A program made the translations under genes and the position numbers. A stretch of 64,000 nt of DNA from Rusavskia elegans (lineage: Eukaryota > Ascomycota > Lecanoromycetes > Teloschistales > Teloschistaceae): assembly GCA_011316305.1 (NCBI GenBank), contig SAUG01000128.1, positions 1 through 64,000 of the forward strand, written 5' to 3'. Within the stretch, counting starts at the first letter, position 1. Each line of letters starts with the position of its first letter. A model generated the notes under the pieces. That model was not told the DNA's origin and did no database searches. It saw only the letters and a program-made list of their open reading frames with translations. Positions 12,552 to 23,513 of the stretch are shown piece after piece.

Positions 12552-12696
12552 TTATTTAGTTCATTTGATTTTTGTTTTAATACCCGATAAACCAATGATT
12601 CGGTGAACAAATCAAGCGTTGGTATATCAATATTGAATATACGGTAGCAGAACTTATATCCCAATTTAATTAACGCAAATAACGGTTCTTTCTATA
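12552..12696 (-). mobile_element. Short A-tailed retroposon-like element, full copy
   Basis: A 145-bp insert with perfect 13-bp duplications ATCTATTTACTAT (12539-12551 and 12697-12709). The matching position in the inverted partner (about 15036-15060) reads straight through without it, so an empty site exists in the same window. Minus-strand order is TATAGAAAGAACCG start, then TACCGTATATTCAATATTGG, then an A-rich end. No pol III B box was found. Confidence 0.8.
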
Positions 12697-13216
12697 ATCT
12701 ATTTACTATTCTATAAAGTAAATATCGATAATTATTATCTCGGCTATTTCTATTATATAATTTTTATTTAAATATTCTATTAAACTATTAAAATACTTTT
12801 TAGTCTATTTTATTTTAAAAGAATTACTAGATAGTACGCTAGCTACTATAGCTAGAAGTTTTATTCGGTCGATTAGATTAAAAAGAGATAGAAAAGTCGA
12901 ATAGCGCGTTTTAAAAGTAATAAAAAGAAAATCTAAATTAAAGTCGAAATAGATTATTCTAACTATAATAAAATAGTCGACGACGATACGAATAGATATA
13001 ATTATTATATATATACTACCGTCTAGTTTAATTTATAGCTATAGCTATTACGGGAATATATATATATATTAAAGTTTTTAGATTTATATTACTAGTAAAA
13101 GAAAAAGGAAAAAAAGCGATAACTACGAGGTATATTTATCTATAAATATTTCTACGTCAGTTAAATTATCAATAAATGGATGCGTTATATTATTAAATAA
13201 TTTTAAATTAACATTT

Positions 13217-13357
13217 TATAGAAAAAACTGTTATTTATATTAATTAAACTAGAATATAAATTCTATTACCGTATATTTAATATTGATATACTAATATTTG
13301 ATTTATTTATCGAATCATTGGTTTACCGAGTAGTAAAATCAAAATAAAATTAATTAA
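13217..13357 (+). mobile_element. Short A-tailed retroposon-like element, copy at the repeat end
   Basis: Heavily AT-converted copy (TATAGAAAAAACTG start, AAAATCAAAATAAAATTAA end) at the end of the 1.1-kb repeat, in the same place as the copies at 350-490 and 14372-14503. It therefore spread as part of the larger repeat. Confidence 0.6.
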
Positions 13358-14371
13358 ATAAATATAATTAAAATAAATGGAACTAGTAGTATATATATAT
13401 ATATATTTATATTATAAATATTTAAAACTATAAATTTATTTACTTTTTTAGTTTTTTTAGATATTAATTTCTATTTAATTAGAATTTTTATTCGATATTA
13501 TATTTTTTAGATATTATCTTTACCGGCTATTGAAACAACGTAATATTATATTCAAATTTATATAATATGATGAATAATAATTTAATAATAACTAGAACAA
13601 TTTTTAAATAAATAGAAACGCGAATAAATCAATTTTAAATTAATTAATAAATTATATTTAAATCTTTATTATATTTCGGAACGAGATATAGAAATTTCCG
13701 ATTCGAATCTAATCCGAATAGATTCGAATCGAATTTAGGACGGGTTTTATAGAAATCAATCTAATTTAAAAACTATCGAATTAAATCGAATAGTAAATAG
13801 ATTAATCTAATTACTATTTTTATATTTATATTTTTACTATATTATTAAAACTATATTATAGTAAGATTTTTCAATCTAATAATTCGATTTATCTATAATT
13901 ATTACGTTTATTAGATTTAAGATATTTAATAAATAAACTATTTATTTATTTTATAGACGATTTTATTTCTATTATAATTTTACTTCTATTATAATAATAT
14001 CTAAAGAAAAAAAATCTTTTAATTAATTATTAATAAAAATAGCAGAAAATTCTAATAGATTATATATTCCTTTTAATATTCTCTAAATAGATTATGATTT
14101 ATTTTATTAATTAATTCTAGCGGATAAATAATTTACTATAATAATCGAATCTATTTATTAAATCAAATTTTTAAAATTCGAATATTTTAAAAACTGGTTT
14201 TTTTAAATATCTAGATGCTAAAATTCTAGACAGTATTAGTTTTAATAAAATATCTTTTATTTAAAAATTCCTTTAACTTTTTAAAATAAAATAGAATATT
14301 AACTTTTAGAAATATATTTTTAATAACTAATATAGTTATAATTAAATTGAAGAAATAATTCATTTATTCAA
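13358..14371. other. AT-rich spacer between inverted arms
   Basis: Low-complexity AT-rich DNA with no readable domain. It contains a small cluster of ATTCGAATC-like motifs near 13690-13750. No gene is seen. Confidence 0.5.
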
Positions 14372-14503
14372 TTAATTTGTTTTGGTTTTGATATCCGGTA
14401 AACCAGTGGTTCGATAAGCAAATCAAACGTTAGTATACCAATATCGAATATACGGTAGCAGAATTTATATTCTAGTTCTATTAACGTAAATAACGATTCT
14501 ATA
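14372..14503 (-). mobile_element. Short A-tailed retroposon-like element, right-arm copy
   Basis: A 132-bp copy (TTAATTTGTTTTGGTTTTG start on the + strand, ending GATTCTATA) at the start of the right inverted arm. Confidence 0.6.
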
Positions 14504-15366
14504 GAATTTTAATTTAGATTTGCTTAGTAATATAATATATTCTTCTACCGATAATTTAACGTCGAATTTTTATAGATAAATATACCTCGTAGTTATTACT
14601 TCTTTTTTTTTTACCAGTAATATAAGCCCTTCGTAAATACTATAATTTACTAAAATTCTTTATATACGTATATACTCCCGTAATAGCTATAGCTATAAAC
14701 TAAACCAGACGGTAGTATTTTTATCCGTAATAATTATATCTACCCGCGCGGACGTCGATTACCTTATAGTAGTTAGAGTAAACTATTCTAACTTTAATAT
14801 AAATAGCTTTTTTACCGTTTTTAAAACGCGTTATCCGACCTTTTTATTTCCTTTTAATTTAATTAATCGGGTAAAACTTCTAGCTATAGTAGCTAGCGTA
14901 CTAGCTAGTAACTATCTTACAGCTAGTAATCTTTTTAAAGTTATATAAACTAAATAGTATTTTAATAGTTTAACGGAACGTTTAAGTATCGGTTATATAA
15001 TAAATATAGCCGAGGCGAAAACTATAGATAGATACTTCGCAGTATAATAGATAGATATAACGGAAATATTAGAACTCGATAATTATATATAACGTCGAGG
15101 AAAGACTGGATATATAATATTTAAACTGGACCGAAAACTGCGAGTAATGAAGTTATATTTATATAGTAGAAGATTCGTAATCGCGAATAAAAAAGAAAAT
15201 AGTTAAATAGAAGTAATTGACTGCGCTGTAAATCTTGCTTGACGAATTTTAACTGTAAAAATTTCTTTGTACGTGAAATACAACAATCGTTGCCGTATAT
15301 AACGTTGATGAAATATATATATATATGAAAATTCAATATAATCCCAGATAGAAATCTTTTAAAAGA
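14372..15366 (-). repeat. Right arm of the 1.1-kb inverted repeat
   Basis: Reverse-complement partner of 12228-13357. It lacks the 145-bp insertion and has kept more CpA/TpG, as at 15200-15310. The difference in RIP load between arms suggests they were mutated separately or that this arm arrived later. Confidence 0.75.
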
Positions 15367-15780
15367 GGCTGAAACGAATATATATCTATAAATCTCGATT
15401 AATTATTAAATAAAAAGTAAATAGCCGATAGTTTTATTATTAAATTAATATATATTACGTTCCGTTAATCGATCTTTTAATATAGATTAAAAATTTAAAA
15501 AAAACTATTTATATTTTCGCTATCGACGAAATAGTACTATTATCGCGATCGTTTTTAGAAATTATTATCGATTTTAATAAAAAATTTGAAAAAGACTATA
15601 ACGGTACCGATTAGATAGCGAATAAAACGTTCTATTTCTAGTATCGTTACCACAGTCTACCGTTCTAGCTACTAAGATTTATACTCGGGTGGCCTATTAC
15701 CGCGTCTAACAGGCGGTCAAGGCGAGTAAAAACTTGGTTCGTGAATCTAACGGAATTAGCGTTACCGAAAGTTTACTCTA

Positions 15781-17307
15781 TTGATCTAATGACGGGCAAA
15801 ATCAAAATGTTTACATATTTCTTACTGATGGCACAGGATATAATTCCATTGGGATTCGACATAGTAAGACATAAGCTTATAGCAAATCAAGTGGCATAGT
15901 CCGCGGCTCGAAGAGCGCACTTTCTCTCCCGCTGCGTTGACAATCGAAGCCACCTGCTTAGTCATCGTCGTGCGGAGGTGAAATTCCAACACGATATGAC
16001 CGTCTCCATGTTGTTTTTGAAGCCCGGTGAAACTTGCTTCTATTTTTACTCGGAGACATTTCTCGGAACTGGAACAAATTCGACCGTCCTGCGTTGTGGC
16101 CCTCATGCACTTCAAATCCTTGAAGTTCGAGACACTACAACTATGTCCGAAGAACATCGCAAGCTTCTCCGACGTCTGTGGAGGCCCTTGGTCCGTGGTC
16201 ACATAGGACAGGAAATCTTGATTGGAGGAAGAAAGGGAGGGTTGAAAATTCCTGCCCGTCAATGATAGGAGATGAGGACGTCGGAGGGTCGGAGAGACGA
16301 GATTTTCTTTTTTGTGTAGAATAAATGGGGCTACTGGACCGTATTGCGAAAGTAAGCAGAGATGATCTTTTGGTTCAATATTTTGCCCGGAGAATGAGAA
16401 GAATAATTGCCTTTAGCGCGGTTGTCAAAGACTGGATAAGACACACGGTTCTCACGTCGAGACTGCATCTTTATTAATTACTGAGGATGCATCCTATCAG
16501 GAAGTCACAGACATTTTGAATGATGCTGCCAGCAAAATCTAGACGTGTCATAAGCGCTCAGTGACATCGTTTTCCGCTTTGTCCTTTCACGCCTTGATAC
16601 ATTCTTTGTTCACGTTCATTAGCTCAATTGTACTCATACGGAGGGTGTGTAAGTTAAGGACGTAATACCTGCGCTGCAGTTGGGCCGGGAGGGGGTTTGA
16701 TTTTGTGGTGCCAGATGATGCTCTTGGAGTGTCGAGTAGTCAAAGCGCTGAAATTAGACGATAAACCCATCCAAAATAGAACCCAGAAAACAGCCTACAG
16801 ACGGTAGCGTTTGCGTCTACATCGATTGCGTGGCAGGAAAGAGGAACAAGGCAAAATGGTAACCCTCTCAAGGCGTTCTCCCCTTGACCACCTCAAAGCC
16901 CTATAAATGATGGCACCATTCGACTGCTCTGCGCTGATTAATTCGAGTCCGACGACTGGATGAGCAGACGAGCCTTTCACCAGTGGCCTGCCAGACGAGA
17001 CCCGAGACAGAACTCGATTAATAAACCTCCATCCTAGATTCACCAAGTCTCGACCAGCATTAGATTTTCCTCCAATCAACAAAGCATCTCTTTCGCGCTT
17101 TGGAGAAAATCATTTGTACCATCAAACACGAAGCAGCGATTCCCGAAGTTTCAAACGTGACCTTGATCACACAAGAGCTGATGAGGTGGAGCGTGTTGCA
17201 CGTGTCGCGACCGGGCCAATTCCGCACTCCAATTCCGGGAATTCGAATATGTCTCAATCGAAGACAGACAACCAGAAGGCCCCGAATCACACATTTTTTA
17301 GCGTCGG
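15781..17307. other. Gene-poor spacer next to the RIP block
   Basis: Normal base composition. Open frames of 85-146 codons occur on both strands (15822-16262 minus, 15978-16265 plus, 16795-17082 minus). None shows a recognised domain, some lack an ATG, and they overlap each other. I make no gene call. Confidence 0.5.
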
Positions 17308-18380
17308 CTACTGACATCGTCCATAGACTTCACAGTAGCAAGCCTTCGGATCGGGACAACCGCAGAATTCTGATCAGCTTGTGGCTCTCAAATCGACAGC
17401 TCGTTCTTTGACGGCTACCATGATTCGATCTCAAAAGTCGGAGCGCCATAAAAAACGTCTGATGAAAATGCAACTCACTGCACAGGCTGCATGCCAAAGA
17501 TAACGTGCCACAAGTACTCGAATATGCGACCACTAATCCTATCAGTTTGGTTTGTTTCGATGATCCATTGTCGAAGTTTTTCATAATCGCTCAACGGCCG
17601 CTCCAGTACACGAGATCGTGAGACCGCGAATTGTGCACAACACGCGGCGCCGACTTGGAGTGGGTAGTCTTGACTGGTAGTCGTGCCCTGGAAGATCTCC
17701 CGCCACATATCTGCAGTAACGAACTTGTTTATTAGGTGTTCTTGGATACAGCCCGGATTCCAATTGCAGCGAAGGTTTACATAGCCATTCTTCTGCACGA
17801 CATCGGTGTTCAACGCCTTGATTGCGTCAGAGTTCGAGTGCAGGGGCGTATCAGTGTGCCAGGCAGACAGAAATCCGGAATTGTGGGAATGCAGAAATGC
17901 CATGGTTGATGGGAGGGAGTTATAATTGTCGATGATATAGGTCAGGTATGCCATGGCTTCATGACCTTTGTTTATGGGCGTGGTCAGTGTTCTGTTCGAA
18001 GTCGTGGGAATCGAAGGATTAACGGTGTAGATTGCGCGTTGCCATCTGAGGGATACGCAGATTTCCGTCAGCAAAGAGGTTTGAGGGTGCTTGGAAGGAG
18101 AGAGGGAGGCAAGTGCGAACGAGGGGATTTCCCTAGCGACCCAGTCTGTATTTTCGCTCTCGATCTTGCCAATGACGATAATCTTATCCTCCACCTTGAC
18201 GCCGATACCGGTCGGTCCTGTAGTCGGAGCGTGGAAAACGAGACCTGCCACAGAAGCTCGAGCATAAGTGAGAGCGCTGTATTGATCGCCTAGGTCCAAA
18301 AAATGACGCGTGAGAAGCCCAAGAGGAATTAATAAGATGGCGGAAACAGCGATAATGACGGCTCTCGTGGTTCTCTTCAT
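17308..18380 (-). CDS. DUF3431 domain protein, single-pass membrane anchor
   Basis: Function is not known for this family, which is common in ascomycetes. Residues 8-28 form an N-terminal hydrophobic anchor (AVIIAVSAILLIPLGLL). The body has the family pattern: an early strand (KIIVIGKIESENTDWV), then YLTYIIDNYNSLPSTMAFLHSH, SAWH, and NLRCNWNPGC. The main exon runs 18380 to about 17480. It reads into a stop just after FGMQPVQ at a good donor (GTGAGT). A short last exon is visible at about 17308-17373, encoding CPDPKACYCEVYGRC then stop, the Cys-rich end expected for DUF3431. The exact acceptor could not be made to keep frame with the strong donor, so the last join is uncertain. Confidence 0.8.
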
Positions 18381-18985
18381 GTCGGGCTTCCGGCATCGCC
18401 TTTGAGATGAACAGAACCGAGAAGAGAAGATCGAGAAGGAATGGACAAAACAGGGAAAGAGCCTAGACGCCCCTTGCCTTTCAATGGGCTTCTCACGGAG
18501 GAAGTATCGGTGGGAGCTTTTTTTCTCGTTTCGTTTGCCTCTTTCTCTTAGCCATACTAGAATTGGCCTTCACATGGTTGAAATAATACGTAGAGCAAAG
18601 GACTCCAGGAGGCGACCAATGAGTTGGCATAAGAGTTGGGTCTGGATGCCAAGGTTTCTAGCAGAGCCTTACACGATCCAGCAGTTGATGAGATTACCTA
18701 GCCGAACAGCGCTCCACCGTCGAACGTCTCAAATTGAATGCATAGCTGAGGTCAGAGCGATCTATATTTCTGATGTGGACAATAGTCTGATGTGCAGCTC
18801 GTGATTGCCTAGGCGAGCATCAATAGCAATTGGACTCCCCAGTCCATACCGAGAGGCTATTGGGAGATGATGAACATCCATAGCAGTCTCGTATCAGTTC
18901 CTTCTGATGATCTGGTAGTGCTGACCTTGGAGGCCGCCACTACTAAGAGTACCAATCAAGCTCCTCGTGGGTCAATCAGTGTCTT

Positions 18986-19830
18986 CTACTTTCCAAAGAA
19001 GCTCTTGACTTTCTTCGCCGCTCCACCTACCGCCGCTTTACAGGTGCTCACCAGATCGCCTACCATCCCCTTCTTAAGGGTCAAAGCTGCTGCAAATGTG
19101 ACCGCACTACCAAAAGCACCAATTCCGATCATTACACCCATGGCCGCCCCACCCATGGCCGCGCTCTGTAAGAAGGCAAATGGGGTCCCAGCTGCCACTA
19201 ATCCCAATGATGAATGCCATGCCGTAGCGATACTTCCAGCGACAGGACCGAGTGCACCGAAGCCTATTACTTCGAGAATTGCAGGGATCGCACAAGTTAG
19301 TCCAAGGATCGTGATGGCGCCGAAGACGCCGAATGCTCGATATGGATTGGCGCGAATCCAAGCAGAGATGTCTTTCAGGCGCTTGAGGATTGCTGGCTTA
19401 AGGCGATTGACTGCTCAGGGTCAATACTATGAACCGTGATCGTGAGGAGGGAAAGATCTACTTAATTCCTTTAGCTTGACTGCAGATTGAATGCTTGCGT
19501 AAGTGAGTGTGCCGAGCGCGGCCCCGAGTCCAGCCACATTGTTTGTCAAGTTAGCTGAATGGATTAGTCTGAGGTTTTCGGCTCCATTAGAGGTGTACAA
19601 GTGATCCGACGATGTTAACGCTTGTGCTGGCAAGGCCATCGTTGGTTCGTTAGCTTCAAGAGCCTCGATCGCGTCTTTCAGAGGCTGACAGTGGGCTGAT
19701 GAATTCCCAATCTCCGAGCCGTCTAGGTCGTTGTGAATTTCAATAGAACCAGCGGTACCGATAATGTAACTTTGAAAGCGGAGGCGACCTTCTTCCTAGC
19801 AGTGTTTGAGTGTATGTTATGCCTTGCCAT
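18986..19830 (-). CDS. ISG12/IFI6-IFI27-like small membrane protein
   Basis: Small Gly/Ala-rich membrane protein of the interferon-inducible IFI6/IFI27 (ISG12) type, a family known also in fungi, where its role is unclear. The main exon (18986-19410) holds a helix pair, then GFGALGPVAGSIATAW and AGTPFAFLQSAAMGG, the family signature, and a basic tail KKVKSFFGK. It joins exon 19462 upward through a 51-nt intron (19411-19461, donor GTAGAT, acceptor GAGCAG), giving LKELINRLKPAIL across the join. The start is less sure. ATG at 19830 (MARHNIHSN) with an 86-nt intron, acceptor CTGTCAG, keeps frame; ATG at 19639 would give a shorter protein. The long open frame on the opposite strand is a shadow. 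Confidence 0.7.
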
Positions 19831-20346
19831 GTCGTTCAAGTCGCTGGTTGGGTTTTGAGATGAGGGAGACGTTGTGGACGGACAGAAGGGACCTGGAAGG
19901 GGCTCTCACCAGCTTTCCCGCTATGTGGTAAATATTCTGATTGACACTGCAGCGAGACAGAACAGTAGTAGGGTGGGTATTTACGCAATGGAGGGGACTA
20001 CGTTTGGTGCGGCACGTTGGGTGCTGTTCCTGAGGTGTAGGAGGGTGATGGATACGGATTGTTGGAGTGGGAGACCGGTGTACCCGCTACTATACACCTA
20101 GTGTCAGGTGGTGGTGACCTCATTAGTCATCCAGCATTTCTCATTTCATTCCTGGCACCTTCATCACCCAATAATTATTCATGTTAGACGTTGGAGGGGT
20201 CTTAATCAAAACCATGATCGTTCTATCATCTTCAGATGTTCTTGGAACCCAAGTTCCCACAGAGTCTTCCCAGTCGGATTGTCGCTTGCTATCATAACCT
20301 GCCAGCAGAGGATGCCTGCGAAACTTCCCCAAATCAAGCTTCGATT
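19831..20346. other. Intergenic spacer
   Basis: No gene recognised. Short open frames on both strands lack any domain. Confidence 0.4.
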
Positions 20347-20941
20347 TGGCATATGCACAACCTGTACGACTCTCTTAGCGCGAATTTCACGTCACGCACA
20401 CCTCACCGGCAACTTTTTTTCTCGACCAATATTTACAACTAAGCAGAAATACCTCTTGTCAAGTAAAAAAGGTGGAACAAGGGTCCTAGTATCAGAAAAT
20501 CTAATTTGTAACTAATTACAATCTTTACTTATTATAAATTATATAATTTTAAATTTTTGACCAGGAATTTGCCGAGAAAAAGTTGCCGGTGTGGTGTGCG
20601 TGACATGAAATTCGCGTCAAGAGAGTCGTACTCCGTATTCCAATTTGGCCACCTTTGCAACACGCTAAAAGCGGCCCCTAATTTAGCTACTCTTGGTATA
20701 CCCTATTAAAAAAACAATGCCTTAAAAAGTTCCTTTATTACAAGCAGAAGCCTTGAATATAATTAAATATTTACTTAAATTAGGTATATAGCGAGGGGTA
20801 ATAATATCTTTAAGCTTAGAGGTAAGAATCTTCTAAGAACGTGGATATATAGAGGATTTAGCTAAATCCGTTAAGTCCGTGTTGCAAAGGTAGGTGTGTT
20901 GCAAAGGTGGCCAAATTGGAGTACAGGTTGTGCAATTGCCA
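20347..20941. mobile_element. Outer MITE-like element (interrupted)
   Basis: Inverted ends: left TGGCATATGCACAACCTGTAC, continuing after the inner insertion as TCC..CCAATTTGGCCACCTTTGCAACAC (to 20667). Right (minus strand) TGGCAATTGCACAACCTGTA then CTCCAATTTGGCCACCTTTGCAACAC. Without the inner element it is about 331 bp. The interior is AT-rich and non-coding. The exact outermost bases and their duplication are not clear. Confidence 0.7.
20367..20628. mobile_element. Inner MITE, 262 bp, TA target duplication
   Basis: Terminal inverted repeats of about 60 bp beginning CGACTCTCTT(A/G)(G/A)CGCGAATTTCA, flanked on both sides by TA (20365-20366 and 20629-20630). That is the insertion habit of Tc1/mariner-type elements. 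It sits inside the left inverted repeat of the outer MITE. It has an AT-rich core and no coding capacity. Confidence 0.8.
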
Positions 20942-21688
20942 GCGCTGTATTCGTCAGTGCACAAGGCAACCGCCTGCGGCCTGCCTACCTTGTTGATGGA
21001 GCTGAATGCCAAGCTTCTAGTGTCTGTCACTTGTTTTCCTCGAGCAATGGCTGAGTGCCGAGTATCCTTGTGCAACCAGTCTTTTGGTGTTCGCAGACCA
21101 ATTGCAAATGAACTCCTTGACGTGGCTTTGCATGATTTGATCTGGATTATGCACGACATTGTTTCCGGCGAACTGCGCGTACACAGTCGGTAGATGTATG
21201 GCATCCCCAAGGACCTCCGCAACGTTCGACGTGGCACCTCTAATGACCCTATCAACGCTCCATCAACAAGCAGCGACGTCGTCCCTCAAAGCGCCACGGA
21301 AGCTTTTCCCAGCAGCTGTGAACAAGATGGAGGGGGAATCGACTCGTATTTGCATCTGCCCCAGCGCTTCCAGCATCCCCTTACGTCCTCCGTGGCCTCG
21401 ATGAATGATTTATGGGCAGAATTTACGTCCCAAAGCCTCCAAAGAAGCGTAATAATTGGATTTCCAAGAGCAAAATCTTTGCCCGTGCCATCTTCGGCAC
21501 TCTCTCTGCAAGCGAGAATTTGGTCCCAGTGGCTTCTCGCCGGATTTCAAGCGTATGTTCCCCCCTCTATCTCGCTATAACCATCCATTACTGCGCCGTT
21601 CTCGATTCCCCCGATTTCCAATTGATGTGCAAGCACCTATGCTCTAAATACAACCCCCGTTGGCTACCCGGTACTGACTGTTTTCAAG
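20942..21688. other. Upstream spacer of the coiled-coil gene
   Basis: No gene recognised. It contains the presumed promoter and 5' UTR of the gene starting at 21689, including C/T-rich stretches near 21580-21660. Confidence 0.4.
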
Positions 21689-23513
21689 ATGGGCCCGAGA
21701 GACTCGAGGGACTCGACCGAAGCGAATGGGAATGTCCATCCGGCAGGAAAAGGCAAGGGGAAGGCAAAGGTCTCCCGGACTTCGTCCAACGCCAGCCTTG
21801 GGGACTTGACGCAAGACGACGTGGAGACAGGCATAGCCGCCGTGCGCCAAATAGCCAAGATCCTTCCATTCGTAAAGATGTATCACGAAGAGATTGGTGA
21901 TGCTGAGGGTATCTATGGTCTCGGCATTCGCCAGCAGACCCGGATCAATGAGCTGGAAACCACAGTGACCAACCTTGTTTCCCGAAAGGACCAAGAGATG
22001 GCAAAACTTCGAGATGAGAACGACGGGTACAAAGCCAAAGCTCACAAATTTATGCTTGAGAGAGAGGAGCTTGAACGTCAGCAAGCAAGTACGGATGACG
22101 CACGTAAAGCAATGCAATCAAAGATGGAAAGACAAAAGGAGACGGAGATCAATAGAGCAAAACAAGAATTCTCGGATCAATCCAACAGTAAGGTCAAGCA
22201 GATCAGGGAAGGGCTCGAGAAAAAGATACAAGCCTTGGAGATGGCGAAGGATGGATTAAAAGACACCATCAAGAAACTCGAGGAGAAGAACATACAGGCC
22301 AAGAAGGACTTGAAGAAGCAAAAGGAGAGTTTCGAAATCGACAAGAGAAGTTTTCAATCGCACATCATGCATTTGGAATCGGAACTAAACCAGATCAACG
22401 CGGCCTCCACTGTATCGCCGCAGACACCAGACTTCTAGTAATTGTTAACCTCGTCCATGTTCCACGATTGATCACTGATTGATATCCTTAGTATCGACGG
22501 CTTTCACCATCTGTGGGAGAGTATTCAAGACGTGGCCGTTAACGATTTTAGCTTCCTGCCCGAAGATACAAAGCCGGTATGCTAGATAGTGCAAGCGGGG
22601 AATGCCCTATCAGCGTTATTGACACGATTTATAGTTAGACAGCGATACGGTTCGCGATCGACTATTCAGCGCCAGTGCTATTTTTAAATATCCGCCATTG
22701 TCTTCCGAAAGCGCTGTTGCGACCTTCCTAAGGGCGTGCGCTATTCAGGACTTCCTATCGACAAAGACTATATCCCTTATACGACGACGATATTTCGCGG
22801 AACCGACAGCGGCAGTGGAACGCAAGTCTGGAACGCAGCCAATGGATGTAATTCTAGATACCATCTCAAATATTCCGGCGGCGACTTCGAGCCAAGAGTT
22901 ATCCTGGCGGTTAACGACGGTCGACAGACTTGATCGTCTTGGTTCACATGATCCCTCGGCACCAACCGAGATCTCTACTGAACCTCGTCAGGACAACATT
23001 ATAGATGAAATTTTGGGCCTATTTCACTATTTTCAGAGCCCGACCGATCAGCGACTACGTGCCAAGCTTACGGAGATCACAAGTATGGCTATCAAGCTTT
23101 GGAGCGCCCTTCGGAAGGACAGCTGTCGGGTCGATTTCAACTACGACCCCTCGACAGGTGATTGGCAGGAACGGGTTTTTGTCGATGACGTGGCGACGAA
23201 TGGCTCAATAGCGGCGAATTCGCCGAGCGAGATATCTGTGGCCCAACTGCCCTTGAAATCTTTTATACTGTTCCCACGAATCACGGGCTTCTTCGAGCCT
23301 GATCGTGCCAGCCCTCGCATCCTGCACGCGGGTTTGGTCCTTCCGCATGATTCTCCAGCCTTTCGAGAAGGTCTTCAAGAAATTCAGCACATCGAATACG
23401 CGACCAAGGAATTCAAACGCAGTCTGCGCAGAGGATCCAGCGCTCAATCTTCACCGGTGATGATTGGCAAACGTCAGGGAGACTGGCCTCCTCCCCATCG
23501 TGGCTCTAATTAA
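21689..23513 (+). CDS. Conserved fungal coiled-coil protein, 570 aa
   Basis: Three exons: 21689-22437, 22492-22576, 22635-23513. Introns of 54 and 58 nt have standard GT/AG ends, and the total of 1713 nt closes in frame. The first exon gives a charged N-terminus, then a conserved segment GIAAVRQIAKILPFVKMYHEEIGDAEG-type (about residues 48-75), then a long coiled coil (about 85-235). The short middle exon encodes GFHHLWESIQDVAVNDFSFLP. The last exon has LRACAIQDFLS, a globular part KLWSALRKDSCRVDFNYDPS and LPLKSFILFPRITG, ending Ser/Arg-rich. The function is unknown to me; the pieces look like one ascomycete family. Without the exon join the two halves would be miscalled as separate genes. Confidence 0.85.

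Larger units (their letters stand above)
12228..13357 (+). repeat. Left arm of a 1.1-kb inverted repeat
   Basis: Reverse-complement match to 14372-15366 over nearly its whole length, interrupted by the 145-bp element at 12552-12696 that the right arm lacks. The right arm is clearly less RIPped (compare TTTTCGGTCCAGTTTAAA, minus strand, with TTTTCGATCCAGTTTAAA here). It ends with the short element at 13217-13357. The two arms flank about 1 kb of AT-rich DNA. Confidence 0.75.
1..15780. other. RIP-degraded AT-rich transposon block
   Basis: This stretch has no believable open gene. CpA and its complement TpG are nearly missing over long runs while TpA is extreme and CpG is kept (for example around 4500-4560). 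That is the known signature of repeat-induced point mutation in ascomycetes. It consists of dead retroelements, inverted repeats and short retroposons, listed separately. Composition changes sharply to ordinary gene-type DNA near 15,780. The only open frame over 60 codons (15121-15336, minus) lies inside a repeat arm and is not a gene. Confidence 0.9.

Noticed and set aside
15822..16262. 146-codon minus-strand open frame as a gene
   Set aside because: It begins at TTG, shows no domain, and overlaps a plus-strand frame of similar quality; kept only as unassigned spacer.
18867..19439. 190-codon plus-strand open frame
   Set aside because: Antisense shadow of the ISG12/IFI6-like gene; no domain, biased Ala/Pro composition from the opposite strand.
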